Assembly: GCA_964601205.1 (NCBI GenBank) | Contig: CAZRML010000028.1 | Coordinates: 1 to 33,672 of the forward strand | Reading direction: 5' to 3' | Length of the DNA: 33,672 nt | Source of the DNA: JAQVEM01 sp964601205 | Lineage (GTDB): Bacteria; Actinomycetota; Humimicrobiia; Humimicrobiales; Humimicrobiaceae | Part shown: piece by piece, positions 1-8,119 of the stretch | How the letters are laid out: every line of letters starts with the position of its first letter | Position numbering within the stretch: position 1 is the stretch's first letter | The notes under the pieces: generated by a model | Told to the model about the DNA's origin: nothing | What the model saw: only the letters and a program-made list of their open reading frames with translations | Database searches by the model: none | Program-made: the position numbers and the translations under genes

Positions 1-103
1 TATACAGGGTTATTTTTTGCAGGGAGTAGTTATTGGCGTAGGAGTAAATTTAAACATGGATAGAAAATCACTGGGGACAATAGACCAGCCGGCCACATCC
101 TCT
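1..103 (+). pseudogene. biotin--protein ligase (BirA) internal fragment
   Basis: The plus-strand frame starting at base 2 reads VVIGVGVNLNMD followed by QPATS. This matches the core of the BirA/BPL catalytic domain, where a VxGIGxNVN strand is followed by an ATSL motif. The match stops at about base 103, and the same frame then runs through sequence that belongs to another gene on the opposite strand. Only about 34 codons are visible because the window begins inside the gene. The coding sequence is therefore broken on its right side, either by real recombination or by a chimeric join. The call rests on motif recognition over a short stretch and is moderate. Confidence 0.55.
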
Positions 104-272
104 AAGGTTGATTTCCATTTTATGCGATCAAATCCGGCCTCAAAAACCTTGCCTTCAATTCCATACTCTTCTTCCTCAGCAGATAGTCCCGCCGCAACGC
201 TGTCAAAAAGCCCGGATCTCCCAAGGCACCATTCAATACAAGCGCCACTTTCAGTGGTTCAACGTCCGGCAT
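90..272 (-). pseudogene. BMP-family ABC solute-binding protein, 5' fragment, frameshifted
   Basis: A start ATG at 272 overlaps the end region of the RuBisCO-like gene, and the frame opens with KVALVLNGALGDPGF. After a run of five T the frame must shift by one base to continue as FDSVAAGLSAEEEEYGIEG and then KVFEAGFD. Together these match the N-terminal lobe of BMP/Med (PnrA-like) substrate-binding proteins (GGLGDxSFFDSAxxGL). Similarity ends at LEDVAG near base 90, where the BirA fragment takes over. A mature protein would need about 300 residues, so this is a remnant. No signal peptide is visible before the domain, so even the 5' end may be incomplete. It presumably belonged to the same operon as the RuBisCO-like gene and served sugar or nucleoside uptake; this role is inferred. 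Confidence 0.6.
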
Positions 273-295
273 GCTACGGGGCGAGGCTCCCTAGA

Positions 296-1450
296 TCATT
301 CCCTGCTAAGATTTTCCACAATCCCACGGAAATACCGGCTGTTTTCAACCAGATCAGGCCCGTGTTTGAATAGACCGCCTCCGATCAGCAGCATAACGTC
401 GTTTCCGTAAACCTTCATCGATTTCGGAATGCTGTCAAGCCCCATACCGCCTGCTGGACATGGGAAAATAGGCTTCAATGCGCCCATTGGCTCCTTAGCT
501 CCCCTCATGATCTGCTTACATTCATCGACACTAAAGGAAAAACGGCCGCCGAAATTTGGATATATCGTTGCGTCGGCACCTGCTAATCTAGCAATCTGAC
601 CGAACAGGACTGAATGTGATATGCCATGATTACCCAATACATAACTCCCTTGAAATGCCGGATGACTGAATATCGGGAGCGCTATGTCATCATCTTCCGC
701 GATTTCTCTCATCGCATCAAAACCGGTCAATCCAGGTAGCATCATCAACGCCTTTGCTCCGGCATTTTTAGCAAACCTTGCCCTCGAGACTATTTCACCG
801 AAAGGCGCCGAGACATTGGGCACATAAATACAGTTGTAGCCGGTTTCTTTATTAGCCTTTTCTACAGCCTTTACACATAGGCTTATTCTTTCCTCGTAAG
901 GTGAAAAATACTGGTTTGAGAGGCCATGATCATCCTTGATGACATCAATTCCTCCCAAAGCGAATTGATATGCTAACTTTGCTATATTTTCTGCGGATAA
1001 TCCCATCGGTTTTAACGCCGTAAAAAGCAGTGGCCTTTTTTCCACACCGATAAGCTTTCTTATGCCGTCTATACCAAAACGGGGCCCTTTAAATAATCTT
1101 AAGATAGATTCTGACAAATCAAGATGCTCTACCCTGATTCCAGTCTGGATGCTTGAATTCCCAAAAACCACATTCAGAAGCTGAGGCAATTCATTTGAGG
1201 CACACTCTAACGCATAACTTATGGCAGCTATATAAGTGTCTTTGCCACATTCTTCAAAGCGTTCAATCCTACCAACAATAGATTCGTCAACATGGACTTC
1301 GGGTATCAACTCCGCAGGGAACTCAACCGTTTGCTCAATGCATATCCCCAATGCTCTAGCGTACGCTTGTTCCCTGCTCCCCTGAATTCTGTATACGACC
1401 TGAAAGCGCTCGCCTGATAAAGGCTGCACATTATTCTCATCAACAAACAT
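296..1450 (-). CDS. RuBisCO-like protein (form IV)
   Basis: This 384-residue protein has the RuBisCO large-subunit fold: an N-terminal domain (ERFQVVYRI near residue 14) and a TIM barrel. Residue K147 in ALKPMGLS matches catalytic K175 of spinach RuBisCO. K172 in IKDDHG matches the carbamylated K201 and D174 matches D203, but the E204 metal ligand is H175, K177 is lost and the HRAMHA segment reads SHPAFQG. Genuine carboxylase activity is therefore unlikely. The YPNFGGRFSFS and PAGGMG segments are typical of non-photosynthetic RLPs, some of which act as decarboxylases or hydrolases in apiose/apionate catabolism. That role is a guess here. The start has a good Shine-Dalgarno (AAGGAGAT). GC content is about 48% in a sampled stretch against about 38% in neighbours, and the gene is flanked by broken genes, which suggests transfer. 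Confidence 0.9.
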   Translation of the reverse strand: MFVDENNVQPLSGERFQVVYRIQGSREQAYARALGICIEQTVEFPAELIPEVHVDESIVGRIERFEECGKDTYIAAISYALECASNELPQLLNVVFGNSSIQTGIRVEHLDLSESILRLFKGPRFGIDGIRKLIGVEKRPLLFTALKPMGLSAENIAKLAYQFALGGIDVIKDDHGLSNQYFSPYEERISLCVKAVEKANKETGYNCIYVPNVSAPFGEIVSRARFAKNAGAKALMMLPGLTGFDAMREIAEDDDIALPIFSHPAFQGSYVLGNHGISHSVLFGQIARLAGADATIYPNFGGRFSFSVDECKQIMRGAKEPMGALKPIFPCPAGGMGLDSIPKSMKVYGNDVMLLIGGGLFKHGPDLVENSRYFRGIVENLSRE

Positions 1451-1479
1451 ATCTCATCTCCTTCTCAACTGGCTGACAA

Positions 1480-1959
1480 TTACTGAGCTTCCGCTTCGGC
1501 TAAACTATGAACTTCTGGAATAAAAGCCGGAGGCAATTCCTCCTCTGTAATATGAAAAGCATCGCCAAGAAGTATCTCTACGTTTTTGATCAGCGATATT
1601 AGACCTATTTCATGTCCCGGCTTTAATTGCTGAATCCTAATCCTACCTAGTGCAGGGTTTATATATTTATTTGCTACGAACTCATAGCTTTTATATGTAG
1701 AAATCTTTAAGGAATGCTTTTTATAATCATTCAACCAATCATTCATCCACTTTTTTAAGATCAGTGAATTACGATCAATAAATGTATCGTTTGCCATACT
1801 ACTTCCTATTTTTTTAAGTTTCTCCTTAACATCCGTAGCAGAATTGCCATAAACATATCCACATTTACGTTTACCGCTAGCACCATCTATCCCCTTATCG
1901 TATTTTGCACACCATCTACCGTCTTTTCGTTGAAAGGGTCTTGCTCCTATTTTAGGCAT
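1480..1959 (-). pseudogene. tyrosine recombinase N-terminus fused to an unrelated C-terminal tail
   Basis: Residues 1-114 are the start of a Tn916/phage-type integrase. An AP2-like arm-binding region (RPFQRKDGRWCAKYDKG) is followed by the first part of the SAM-like core-binding domain, ending at INPALGRIRIQQLKP. A family member would continue for about 250 more residues with the R...H-x-x-R...Y catalytic domain, and all of that is absent. After residue 114 (about base 1617) the frame runs into GHEIGLISLIKNVEIL and ends AFIPEVHSLAEAEAQ, which does not look like integrase. The tail lies 29 bp upstream of the RuBisCO-like gene, so it is probably the 3' end of that operon's preceding gene. I read this as a deletion/fusion pseudogene. 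The tail's identity is unknown to me. Confidence 0.75.
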
Positions 1960-2020
1960 AAAATCACCTACACTTCTCTCGCACTAACTATTTATCAGGT
2001 ATTTTATCTCTATTTCTCTA

Positions 2021-2043
2021 TTGGTGTCAAATTTGGTGTCAAA
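2021..2043. repeat. tandem direct repeat TTGGTGTCAAA, possible integrase arm sites
   Basis: Two perfect copies of TTGGTGTCAAA lie at 2021-2031 and 2033-2043, one base apart and just upstream of the integrase remnant. AP2-type integrase N-termini bind short direct repeats (arm sites) near their own gene and the attachment site, and the placement fits. Function is inferred from position only. Confidence 0.55.
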
Positions 2044-2109
2044 CTCTTAATAGAGTCATTTGGCCCAAAAAGAAAAACCCCAAAGTCTTAATATTTCGGG
2101 ACTTATTGC

Positions 2110-2155
2110 TGGTAGATGAAGGATGACTTGAACCCGGGACTCCCTGATTAAGAGT
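2110..2155 (-). other. tRNA-Lys(CUU) 3' fragment, probable att core
   Basis: On the minus strand, 2154-2148 reads as an anticodon loop CTCTTAA (anticodon CTT). It is followed by a variable-loop-like stretch, GGGTTCAAGTC as the T loop, and a terminal CTACCA at 2110. The 5' half is missing: the five bases before the loop are A-rich and cannot pair with TCAGG. The T stem beyond GTTCAAGTC does not pair either. The conserved core is therefore 2125-2155. Integrases commonly recombine in exactly this part of tRNA genes, and the fragment points into the integrase gene 150 bp away. Read as an attachment-site remnant. Confidence 0.5.
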
Positions 2156-2413
2156 TTTTATTAATGACTATTTGCCTGCTGTTGTAGCAGGATTATTCAT
2201 AGCGCTGTTTTTTTGATTCAAAACTTAATCCAGCTTAAATATAAATGATTAAGGTGCACTTCTGTTTTTATAGGAATTACCCGGTAGACTACCAGAACTA
2301 CTTATTACAGCCCTGGAATATGGGGCATAACATCCATTCCTGTTCCATACAGGTGATAGCATCTTATTTTAATCTAAATTCTTATATGGCTATTGATAAC
2401 AATCCGCGGATTA
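2156..2413. other. intergenic stretch without a supported gene
   Basis: No complete gene is visible. One plus-strand frame ends with a short hydrophobic tail (NDYLPAVVAGLFIALFF, stop at 2214-2216) that begins next to the tRNA fragment. It could be the last codons of a lost membrane protein gene, but it is too short to identify. The remainder is AT-rich with no motif I can support. Confidence 0.3.
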
Positions 2414-2791
2414 TCAGACAATCTTCTTTGAGCCCGAATATATTTCTTCAATCTCAAGAGCCGCTGCCCCGTTACCCGGATGTTCTTTCGGGTTCCATTT
2501 TTTCATATCATCAAATATTTCCCCATCGGTATAATATTTTATAGGCCCTTTTAGCTGGTAGGACTTATCTTCACTGGTAATAAAAAGGATAGAGCCGGTG
2601 CTTCCGGAAAGAATATTTTTTTTCGTTTTTTCAAAATAATTATCAGCAACAACAACTGTCCCGTCATTATATTTTGAAACACAACTGGCGAAAATACTGT
2701 TAGGTATACCTTTACTGTCAACAGTTGAAAACACTATCGGGCTCTTTCGGTTTTCCCATGCTTTAATAACCCCATCCGGCATCTTTTTCAT
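2414..2791 (-). CDS. pyridoxamine 5'-phosphate oxidase-like FMN-binding split-barrel protein
   Basis: This 125-residue protein begins with KMPDGVIKAWENRKSPIVFSTVD, the usual start of small PNPOx-like split-barrel proteins. A TVVVADNYFEKTKKNI segment follows, where family members carry the FMN phosphate-contacting lysines, and then the GPIKYYTDG strand. Length fits single-domain members, which dimerise and bind FMN or sometimes F420 or heme. The substrate cannot be told. The ATG at 2791 is preceded by AAAGGGGAA. The gene diverges from the ketopantoate reductase-like gene across a 232-bp AT-rich region. Confidence 0.85.
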   Translation of the reverse strand: MKKMPDGVIKAWENRKSPIVFSTVDSKGIPNSIFASCVSKYNDGTVVVADNYFEKTKKNILSGSTGSILFITSEDKSYQLKGPIKYYTDGEIFDDMKKWNPKEHPGNGAAALEIEEIYSGSKKIV

Positions 2792-2950
2792 ATTTCCCCT
2801 TTAGCTAATTTGCAAAAATTAGTAAATAATTAAAATCCTGTAAAATAAAATTTTATCCTTACATAGATGGACCAATTTGTAAATATGCAATCTTTTTTTA
2901 AATTTTTTACCATTTTTAAAAGCCTTACCTGCCTTAGAAAATAAAATTTA

Positions 2951-2979
2951 TTGCATAAGTATATTTTAAATAATATAAT
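2951..2979 (+). promoter_or_regulatory. sigma-70-type promoter for the ketopantoate reductase-like gene
   Basis: TTGCAT at 2951-2956 and a perfect TATAAT at 2974-2979 are separated by 17 bp. Transcription would start near 2986, about 38 bp before the ATG at 3024. It is one of the clearest promoter matches in the window. Confidence 0.6.
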
Positions 2980-2980
2980 A

Positions 2981-2994
2981 TTAGGCAAGCCTAA
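2981..2994. promoter_or_regulatory. inverted repeat TTAGGC-N2-GCCTAA over the transcription start
   Basis: Six-base perfect arms with a two-base spacer sit directly behind the -10 element, so a bound protein would block transcription. The arms resemble the TTAGG...CCTAA half-sites of DtxR/IdeR-type metal regulators. The regulator is not in the window and the assignment is tentative. Confidence 0.45.
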
Positions 2995-3023
2995 CAATTA
3001 TTAAATTAACCAGAGGATAAGTT

Positions 3024-3962
3024 ATGAAAATATTAATATATGGAGCAGGAGTTATCGGCAGCATATTTGCATATAAACTTAAAACCGGCGGCAACGACGT
3101 AACAGTTCTGGCAAGAGGCAAAAGACTCGAACAGCTAAGAAAATATGGAATTATAATTAAGGATGTAATAGTTGATGAGCATTTTGAAACCGGGATAAAA
3201 ACTACTGATAAATTAAAACCCGATGATTATTATGATGCTGCCTTAATAATAATGCAACGCCAGCAGGTTAGCAGTATCCTTCCGGTTTTAAGCAAAAATA
3301 GTAAAATTCCTTTTTATATCTTTACCGGGAACAATGTCACCGGAGCAGAAGAATATGTTAAATTTCTTGACAGAAAAAGAATCCTGCTGGGGTTTGGAGG
3401 GCCCGGAGGATACCGCGAGGATAATTATGTGATCTCCGCTTATGTAAAAGACCATACTGTCCTATATTTAGGTGAGCCTGACGGGTCATCAAGCCAGCGG
3501 GTAGATAACTTTAAAAATTTGATAATAAAATCCGGAATCAATGTTAATATCCCTGAAAACATAGACGCCTGGTTAAAAACACATGCTGCTTTCATAAGCG
3601 CGCTGGTGATGGCATCATATGCAGCAAAAAATAAGGGTAAAGAACTTAAAGACGAAGATAGATTAATAAAACTGAGTATTATAGCATTTAAGGAAAATTT
3701 GAAAGCTCTTATAGAGATAGGAATACCAATACTTCCCAAAAAATTCAACATGATGAGATTTATACCGGAATATTTTTTAAGAAGAAAAATAAAAGATTTA
3801 ATAGGCTCAGAATTCGGCAGAGTGGCACTATCCGGACATGCCGATGCCGCAAAAGATGAAATGGTAAAGATTACAGAAGATTTTAGAAATCTTATAAAAA
3901 ATGTAAAAACAGACATGAGTACTGGCGATTATCTTTACAAAAACAGCTTTGGTGGGAAGTAG
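3024..3962 (+). CDS. ketopantoate reductase (PanE/ApbA)-like NAD(P)-dependent protein
   Basis: This 312-residue protein starts with a Rossmann dinucleotide-binding motif, GAGVIGS at residues 7-13, and keeps the length and two-domain layout of the 2-dehydropantoate 2-reductase family. K185 in AWLKTHAAF aligns with the catalytic lysine. The C-terminal TE motif that binds ketopantoate in true PanE is not evident; the region reads FGRVALSGHADAAKDEM. Genuine pantothenate synthesis is thus doubtful, and it may reduce another 2-oxoacid. It is monocistronic with its own promoter and operator upstream, and the Shine-Dalgarno is AGAGGA. Confidence 0.85.
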   Translation: MKILIYGAGVIGSIFAYKLKTGGNDVTVLARGKRLEQLRKYGIIIKDVIVDEHFETGIKTTDKLKPDDYYDAALIIMQRQQVSSILPVLSKNSKIPFYIFTGNNVTGAEEYVKFLDRKRILLGFGGPGGYREDNYVISAYVKDHTVLYLGEPDGSSSQRVDNFKNLIIKSGINVNIPENIDAWLKTHAAFISALVMASYAAKNKGKELKDEDRLIKLSIIAFKENLKALIEIGIPILPKKFNMMRFIPEYFLRRKIKDLIGSEFGRVALSGHADAAKDEMVKITEDFRNLIKNVKTDMSTGDYLYKNSFGGK

Positions 3963-4204
3963 AAAGAATTAAAAATATTAATACATGCTTTCTATTGCTT
4001 TATTGTTATTGAGAATTGGTTGAATTTGTTGATAATATATTGAAACTTTGAACCTGTGGCTGGTCTGAAAAACATCTTATAATGAGTTTGAGTAGTTATG
4101 ATATAAGCCAGGTTATAATCTGTAAATATTTGGAAGATATATTTAAATTTTTATAGGATAAATGTGTTTCTATTTACTTAGATATCTCCAGCAATTTCAT
4201 TTAT

Positions 4205-6031
4205 TTAGTTAGTTTCATTTTTGTTATCTTTAAATTGTCTATCATACAAATCCTTATATACTCCATTTAATAATAAGAGCTGTTCGTTAGTCCCCTGTTC
4301 AACGATACGGCCTTCTTTGACGACATAAATACAGTCTGCAGCAATAACTGTTGAAAGCCGGTGGGCAATGACCAGGCTTGTCCTCCCTTTTAGCAGGGGT
4401 TTGATAGCTGATTGGATAAGAGATTCGGAAACGGAATCCAGCGCAGATGTTGCCTCATCAAGAATTACTACCCGCGGATTTTTAAGAAGCACACGGGCAA
4501 TGGAAATTCTCTGCTTCTCGCCCCCTGAAAGCTTTATTCCACGGTCTCCAACAACGGTGTCAAAGCCATCAGGCAATGAAGTTATCATTTCGTAAATGTT
4601 GGCAGTTTTACAGACATTTAAAAGTTCTTCCTCTGTAGCATCAGGTTTTGCAAACAATAAATTTTTACGTATAGAATCATTAAACAGGTAAGTGTCCTGT
4701 GTAACCATACCTATCTGTCTGCGCAGTGATTTTATGGTAACATCTCTTAAATCGTAACCATCGATAGTTATCGAACCTGATTTCACATCATAAAACCTCG
4801 GGACAAGATAGGTAATCGTAGTTTTTCCGGAACCACTTGGACCTACAAAAGCAATTACCTGCCCGGGGTTTGCCTCTAAATTTATATTTTTTAATAAGGT
4901 ATGCTTCTTCTTGTTGTAAGAGAAATAAACATTATTAAATTTTATAAATCCTTCAACATGCCTCAGGCTTATTGCATCTTGCTTATCTTTAATTTCCCTC
5001 TTCATCTCAAAATAATTAAATATTCTCTCAAACAGTGCCATTGAACGGGTCACATCTACGCTAATGTTTGCAAAAGAGGCAACGGGGCCATAAAGTCTTG
5101 CAAGTAGTGCTACAAACATAACTATACTTCCTATAGTAATATCAGAGTATTTAATAAATATCAGCCCTCCAAATAAATATATTATCATTGGCCCTATGGC
5201 AACAACTGTAGAAACAGTCATGAAAAACCAGCGGCCGGCAAGTGATTCTTTGATTTGAAGCTTTGTTGCATCCCTGTTTATATTTTTAAATCTCCCCAGC
5301 TGGTATTTTTCACTGGTAAAAATTTTTACAAGCATAGTTCCGCTGACGCTCAATGTTTCATATATTACGTTATTTAATTCTGCTAATTTATCCTGAGTTT
5401 GTGAAGCAAGCTGCCATCTTACTTTGCCTACTTTTCTTGTTGGAATAATAAATAGAGGTAAAATCACCATACCTATAAGAGCAAGTTTCCAGTTTGTATA
5501 AAACATTGTTGCTGCGGTAACTATAAAAATAAGGACATTTTGAAGGATTTGTACAAAAGTGCTGGAGAATATATTTTCAATACCTCCAATATCATTATTC
5601 ATAAGTGATGTAATTTCGCCGGACTTAACATTTGAAAAGAAGCCGATTCCCATATTTTGCAGATGGTCAAACATTGAATTTCGTATATCATACATAATAT
5701 ATTTTGCAATCCAGCTGTTAAGATAATTCTGGCCCACAGCAACAAGCCCGCTTAACAGGACTGCCCCAAAAGCAGAAGCTATAAAAATTAGCAGGAGGTT
5801 TATATTTTTTTGAGGTAATGCTATATCTATAATATTTTTTGTAAAAATTGCAGGTAGCAACCCGAGAACAGAAGTTATAATTATTAAAAAAGCCAGTAAA
5901 ATAAGAAGTTTCCAGTAAGGTTTAAAATATTTTGCGATTCTTTTAAGCATTGGCCAGGAGATTTTAGGCCTCTGGTCAGATTCAGTGTAATGAAATCTTC
6001 CACGGCCAGGCCCTCCCGGTCCTATAACCAT
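4205..6031 (-). CDS. ABC transporter, fused membrane and ATPase domains (MsbA/LmrA type)
   Basis: This 608-residue half-transporter has an N-terminal six-helix exporter domain (about residues 35-330, first helix KLLILLAFLIIITSVLGLLP). The ATPase follows, with Walker A GPSGSGKTT at 397-405, Q-loop near 445, signature LSGGEKQ at 501-507, Walker B and D-loop VVILDEATSALD at 521-532, and the switch His at 557. All catalytic residues are present, so it should work as a homodimeric exporter of lipids, drugs or peptides. The substrate is unknown. The Gly/Pro-rich start (MVIGPGGPGRGRF) follows AAAGGATATTCAGAAT. It stands alone, with about 240 bp of featureless sequence separating it from the convergent gene at 3962. 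Confidence 0.95.
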   Translation of the reverse strand: MVIGPGGPGRGRFHYTESDQRPKISWPMLKRIAKYFKPYWKLLILLAFLIIITSVLGLLPAIFTKNIIDIALPQKNINLLLIFIASAFGAVLLSGLVAVGQNYLNSWIAKYIMYDIRNSMFDHLQNMGIGFFSNVKSGEITSLMNNDIGGIENIFSSTFVQILQNVLIFIVTAATMFYTNWKLALIGMVILPLFIIPTRKVGKVRWQLASQTQDKLAELNNVIYETLSVSGTMLVKIFTSEKYQLGRFKNINRDATKLQIKESLAGRWFFMTVSTVVAIGPMIIYLFGGLIFIKYSDITIGSIVMFVALLARLYGPVASFANISVDVTRSMALFERIFNYFEMKREIKDKQDAISLRHVEGFIKFNNVYFSYNKKKHTLLKNINLEANPGQVIAFVGPSGSGKTTITYLVPRFYDVKSGSITIDGYDLRDVTIKSLRRQIGMVTQDTYLFNDSIRKNLLFAKPDATEEELLNVCKTANIYEMITSLPDGFDTVVGDRGIKLSGGEKQRISIARVLLKNPRVVILDEATSALDSVSESLIQSAIKPLLKGRTSLVIAHRLSTVIAADCIYVVKEGRIVEQGTNEQLLLLNGVYKDLYDRQFKDNKNETN

Positions 6032-6162
6032 ATTCTGAATATCCTTTCTTTAAAAATTTATCAGTTTCACAGGTATAATCCGGGCAATAGTTTACACCAG
6101 AAAAAAAATTGCTACCAGTATTTATGGATTCAGGCTTTTTTTAAATTAAATTTTATAATGAA

Positions 6163-6567
6163 TTAATATTCTACAACTCTTTTTAGTTTTTTAGCCTGCT
6201 CAACCCAGCTCTCTACCATTGACATTGCCGGAGGCCTTCTTACAAGTTTTTTAGCTTTGTTTACTTCACTTATCTTTTCAAAAAGATTCTGTGCATTTCT
6301 TTTTGCAAGCTCAGCTACAGTATCGACACCTGCTTCTTCCAGCAGGTCAGAATATTCCTCTCCAACACCTTTAATTCTAAAAAGGTCTGCAAGATTAACC
6401 CATTCAAGAATCAGCTTGTGTCCTATTTTAGCCTTCTCTTCAATTATTTTTCTTCCTTTAGCTGTTGCCCCCTGCTTTAACAGAGCTTCAGTAGTTTTAA
6501 TACCTATTGCAGCTAATTTTTTTGCATATTCTTTTCCAATTCCTTCAACGTCAATTATACTCGGCAT
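6163..6567 (-). CDS. DUF4332 helix-hairpin-helix protein
   Basis: This protein of about 134 residues has two helix-hairpin-helix-like repeats (IDVEGIGKEYAKKLAAIGI near the start and FRIKGVGEEYSDLLEEAGV mid-protein), typical of DUF4332 proteins, whose function is not established. HhH pairs usually contact DNA without sequence specificity. I chose the ATG at 6567 rather than 6588 because AGAGGGGGAAG lies before the inner start and the family begins with the PxxxIEGIG segment. It lies just downstream of the photolyase on the same strand, 151 bp away, so a DNA-related role is possible but unproven. Confidence 0.8.
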   Translation of the reverse strand: MPSIIDVEGIGKEYAKKLAAIGIKTTEALLKQGATAKGRKIIEEKAKIGHKLILEWVNLADLFRIKGVGEEYSDLLEEAGVDTVAELAKRNAQNLFEKISEVNKAKKLVRRPPAMSMVESWVEQAKKLKRVVEY

Positions 6568-6718
6568 AGTATATCTTCCCCCTCTCATAAGGATATTAAT
6601 ATATGCTGTGATTATATCAGAAAGTAATTTTAAAAGAATCAGGTATTGGTATTTTATGAATATTCTTAGGAACTAAAGATAAATTTGTCAACCTGCCATA
6701 TTAATCTTTCCAGGTTAA

Positions 6719-8077
6719 TTACAGCATATCATAAATGCTTTTTATATATAGGTTGACATCAAATTTGGATTTGCTTCCTCCATAACTCATATATCTAATT
6801 TTTCCAAAAACCGGCCTTTCTTTCCAGGCTCTATCGTGCACCCCGCCCATGCTCCAGGCTATGCCTGTATAGCCATTGGGGTCTCTGCCATCAAGCTCAT
6901 ATTTATTGTTGAGGTATATTGCAATATCCTGTGCTTCCTCTGGAGATTCAGACCACTCCAGAATCTTTTTAGCCCAGTACATTCTCATATAGCTATGCAT
7001 TTTTCCTTTTATAATCGTCTCAAGCTGGGCTGCATTCCATAATTTGTCATGGGTTCTGGCTTCCTCAAATTCTTCAGGGCTATATATATACTCCCTCCGG
7101 TCTAATCTGTGGTTGTTTAAAGTTTCCTGTGCCCAGCCCGGAAAACCACTGAATGAATCATAATTTGAATTATAAAAACAATAATTATCAGAAAGCTCTC
7201 TTCTTATTATTAACTCATCAAGAAAAGAATTCTTATTTTCTTCTGCTATATTGCTATCAAGAACTTCAAGGGCTACCCGCTGGGCAGATATATGCCCGAA
7301 GTGGATATATGGTGAAAGGCAGGAAATGTTATCTTTTGTAGGGTCATTCCTGTAATTATTATAAGTATTTATTTTATTATCCATAAATCTTTTCAGGACC
7401 TTTTTGGCCTCATTTTCACCCGGTATTATTTTATTTGATTTAAAATTCTTATTTACGTATCTGGAATCTCCCGTTATTTTGCTCCAGTTAACTACTGGTT
7501 CAGGACCTTTCCATTTGATTTTATTTACCTCTATACTGGAGAACCTGTCTAAATATTCGGGTAAGAGCCTGCTGATTTTGGGTCTTATGGTGTATGCTCC
7601 ATACTCCTGCTTGCCGGAAGCAACCCGGCAGGGGACTATATTGTGAGCGTCTACTTCATAAAAGGGAATGTTGATTTTCTTTGCAAGGTTTTTCTTCCAT
7701 TTTCTTTTGATTTTTAACGGGTCGAAATCTGAAACCAGTGTTCCGATATTATATCTTGCAATAAATTCAGGTATCTCTTTTTCCGGCAAGCCCTTTAATA
7801 TGAAAAAACTTATATTTTTTTCCTTGAGCCGGTTACCGACTTCATTAAGACCGCGTAACATGAAATTATAATGCTTTTCTGTTGCTTCCAGGAAATCATT
7901 TACCAGACAGAAGACTACAACCGGGGGTTGTTTATATTTTATAGCGAGTTCCCGGGTAAATATCAGAGCCCAGTTATCCGATACCCTCTGGTCTCTGCTC
8001 ATCCAGTATGCTATTGGGCCGGGCTTTCTTATGCCCTCTTTTAAAATCCTTATCCTGCCGGGATTTATAGCCCTCAT
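6719..8077 (-). CDS. phr: class II CPD photolyase
   Basis: This 452-residue protein would repair cyclobutane pyrimidine dimers using FADH- and blue light. Class II signatures are clear: YWMSRDQRVSDNWAL near residue 24, VDAHNIVPCRVASGKQEYGAYTIRPKI in the middle, then YMRMYWAKKILEW, YELDGRDPNGYTGIAWSMGG and ERPVFGKIRYMSYGG at the C-terminus. Length is that of a full class II enzyme. The start codon has no convincing Shine-Dalgarno; the leader is A/T-rich. It diverges from the heliorhodopsin gene over 171 bp containing tandem repeats, so the two may be co-regulated. Confidence 0.95.
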   Translation of the reverse strand: MRAINPGRIRILKEGIRKPGPIAYWMSRDQRVSDNWALIFTRELAIKYKQPPVVVFCLVNDFLEATEKHYNFMLRGLNEVGNRLKEKNISFFILKGLPEKEIPEFIARYNIGTLVSDFDPLKIKRKWKKNLAKKINIPFYEVDAHNIVPCRVASGKQEYGAYTIRPKISRLLPEYLDRFSSIEVNKIKWKGPEPVVNWSKITGDSRYVNKNFKSNKIIPGENEAKKVLKRFMDNKINTYNNYRNDPTKDNISCLSPYIHFGHISAQRVALEVLDSNIAEENKNSFLDELIIRRELSDNYCFYNSNYDSFSGFPGWAQETLNNHRLDRREYIYSPEEFEEARTHDKLWNAAQLETIIKGKMHSYMRMYWAKKILEWSESPEEAQDIAIYLNNKYELDGRDPNGYTGIAWSMGGVHDRAWKERPVFGKIRYMSYGGSKSKFDVNLYIKSIYDML

Positions 8078-8110
8078 TTTTTTATAAATATCTTATATTT
8101 TTATATAAAT

Positions 8111-8116
8111 ATTATA
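8111..8116 (-). promoter_or_regulatory. candidate -10 element of the photolyase promoter
   Basis: The minus strand reads TATAAT here, 34 bp upstream of the photolyase ATG. No good -35 lies at 17 bp; the tandem repeats at 8120-8149 occupy that region instead, as expected for an activator- or repressor-controlled promoter. Weak alone because the region is very AT-rich. Confidence 0.35.
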
Positions 8117-8119
8117 TAT

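Noticed and set aside
17..410. Two plus-strand open frames of 100-118 codons
   Set aside because: Beyond base 103 they run antisense to the BMP fragment and the RuBisCO-like gene. Only the first ~34 codons (BirA-like) have family motifs.
3440..3916. A 158-codon minus-strand frame opposite the ketopantoate reductase-like gene
   Set aside because: Antisense shadow; the plus-strand protein has a clear Rossmann motif, promoter and Shine-Dalgarno.
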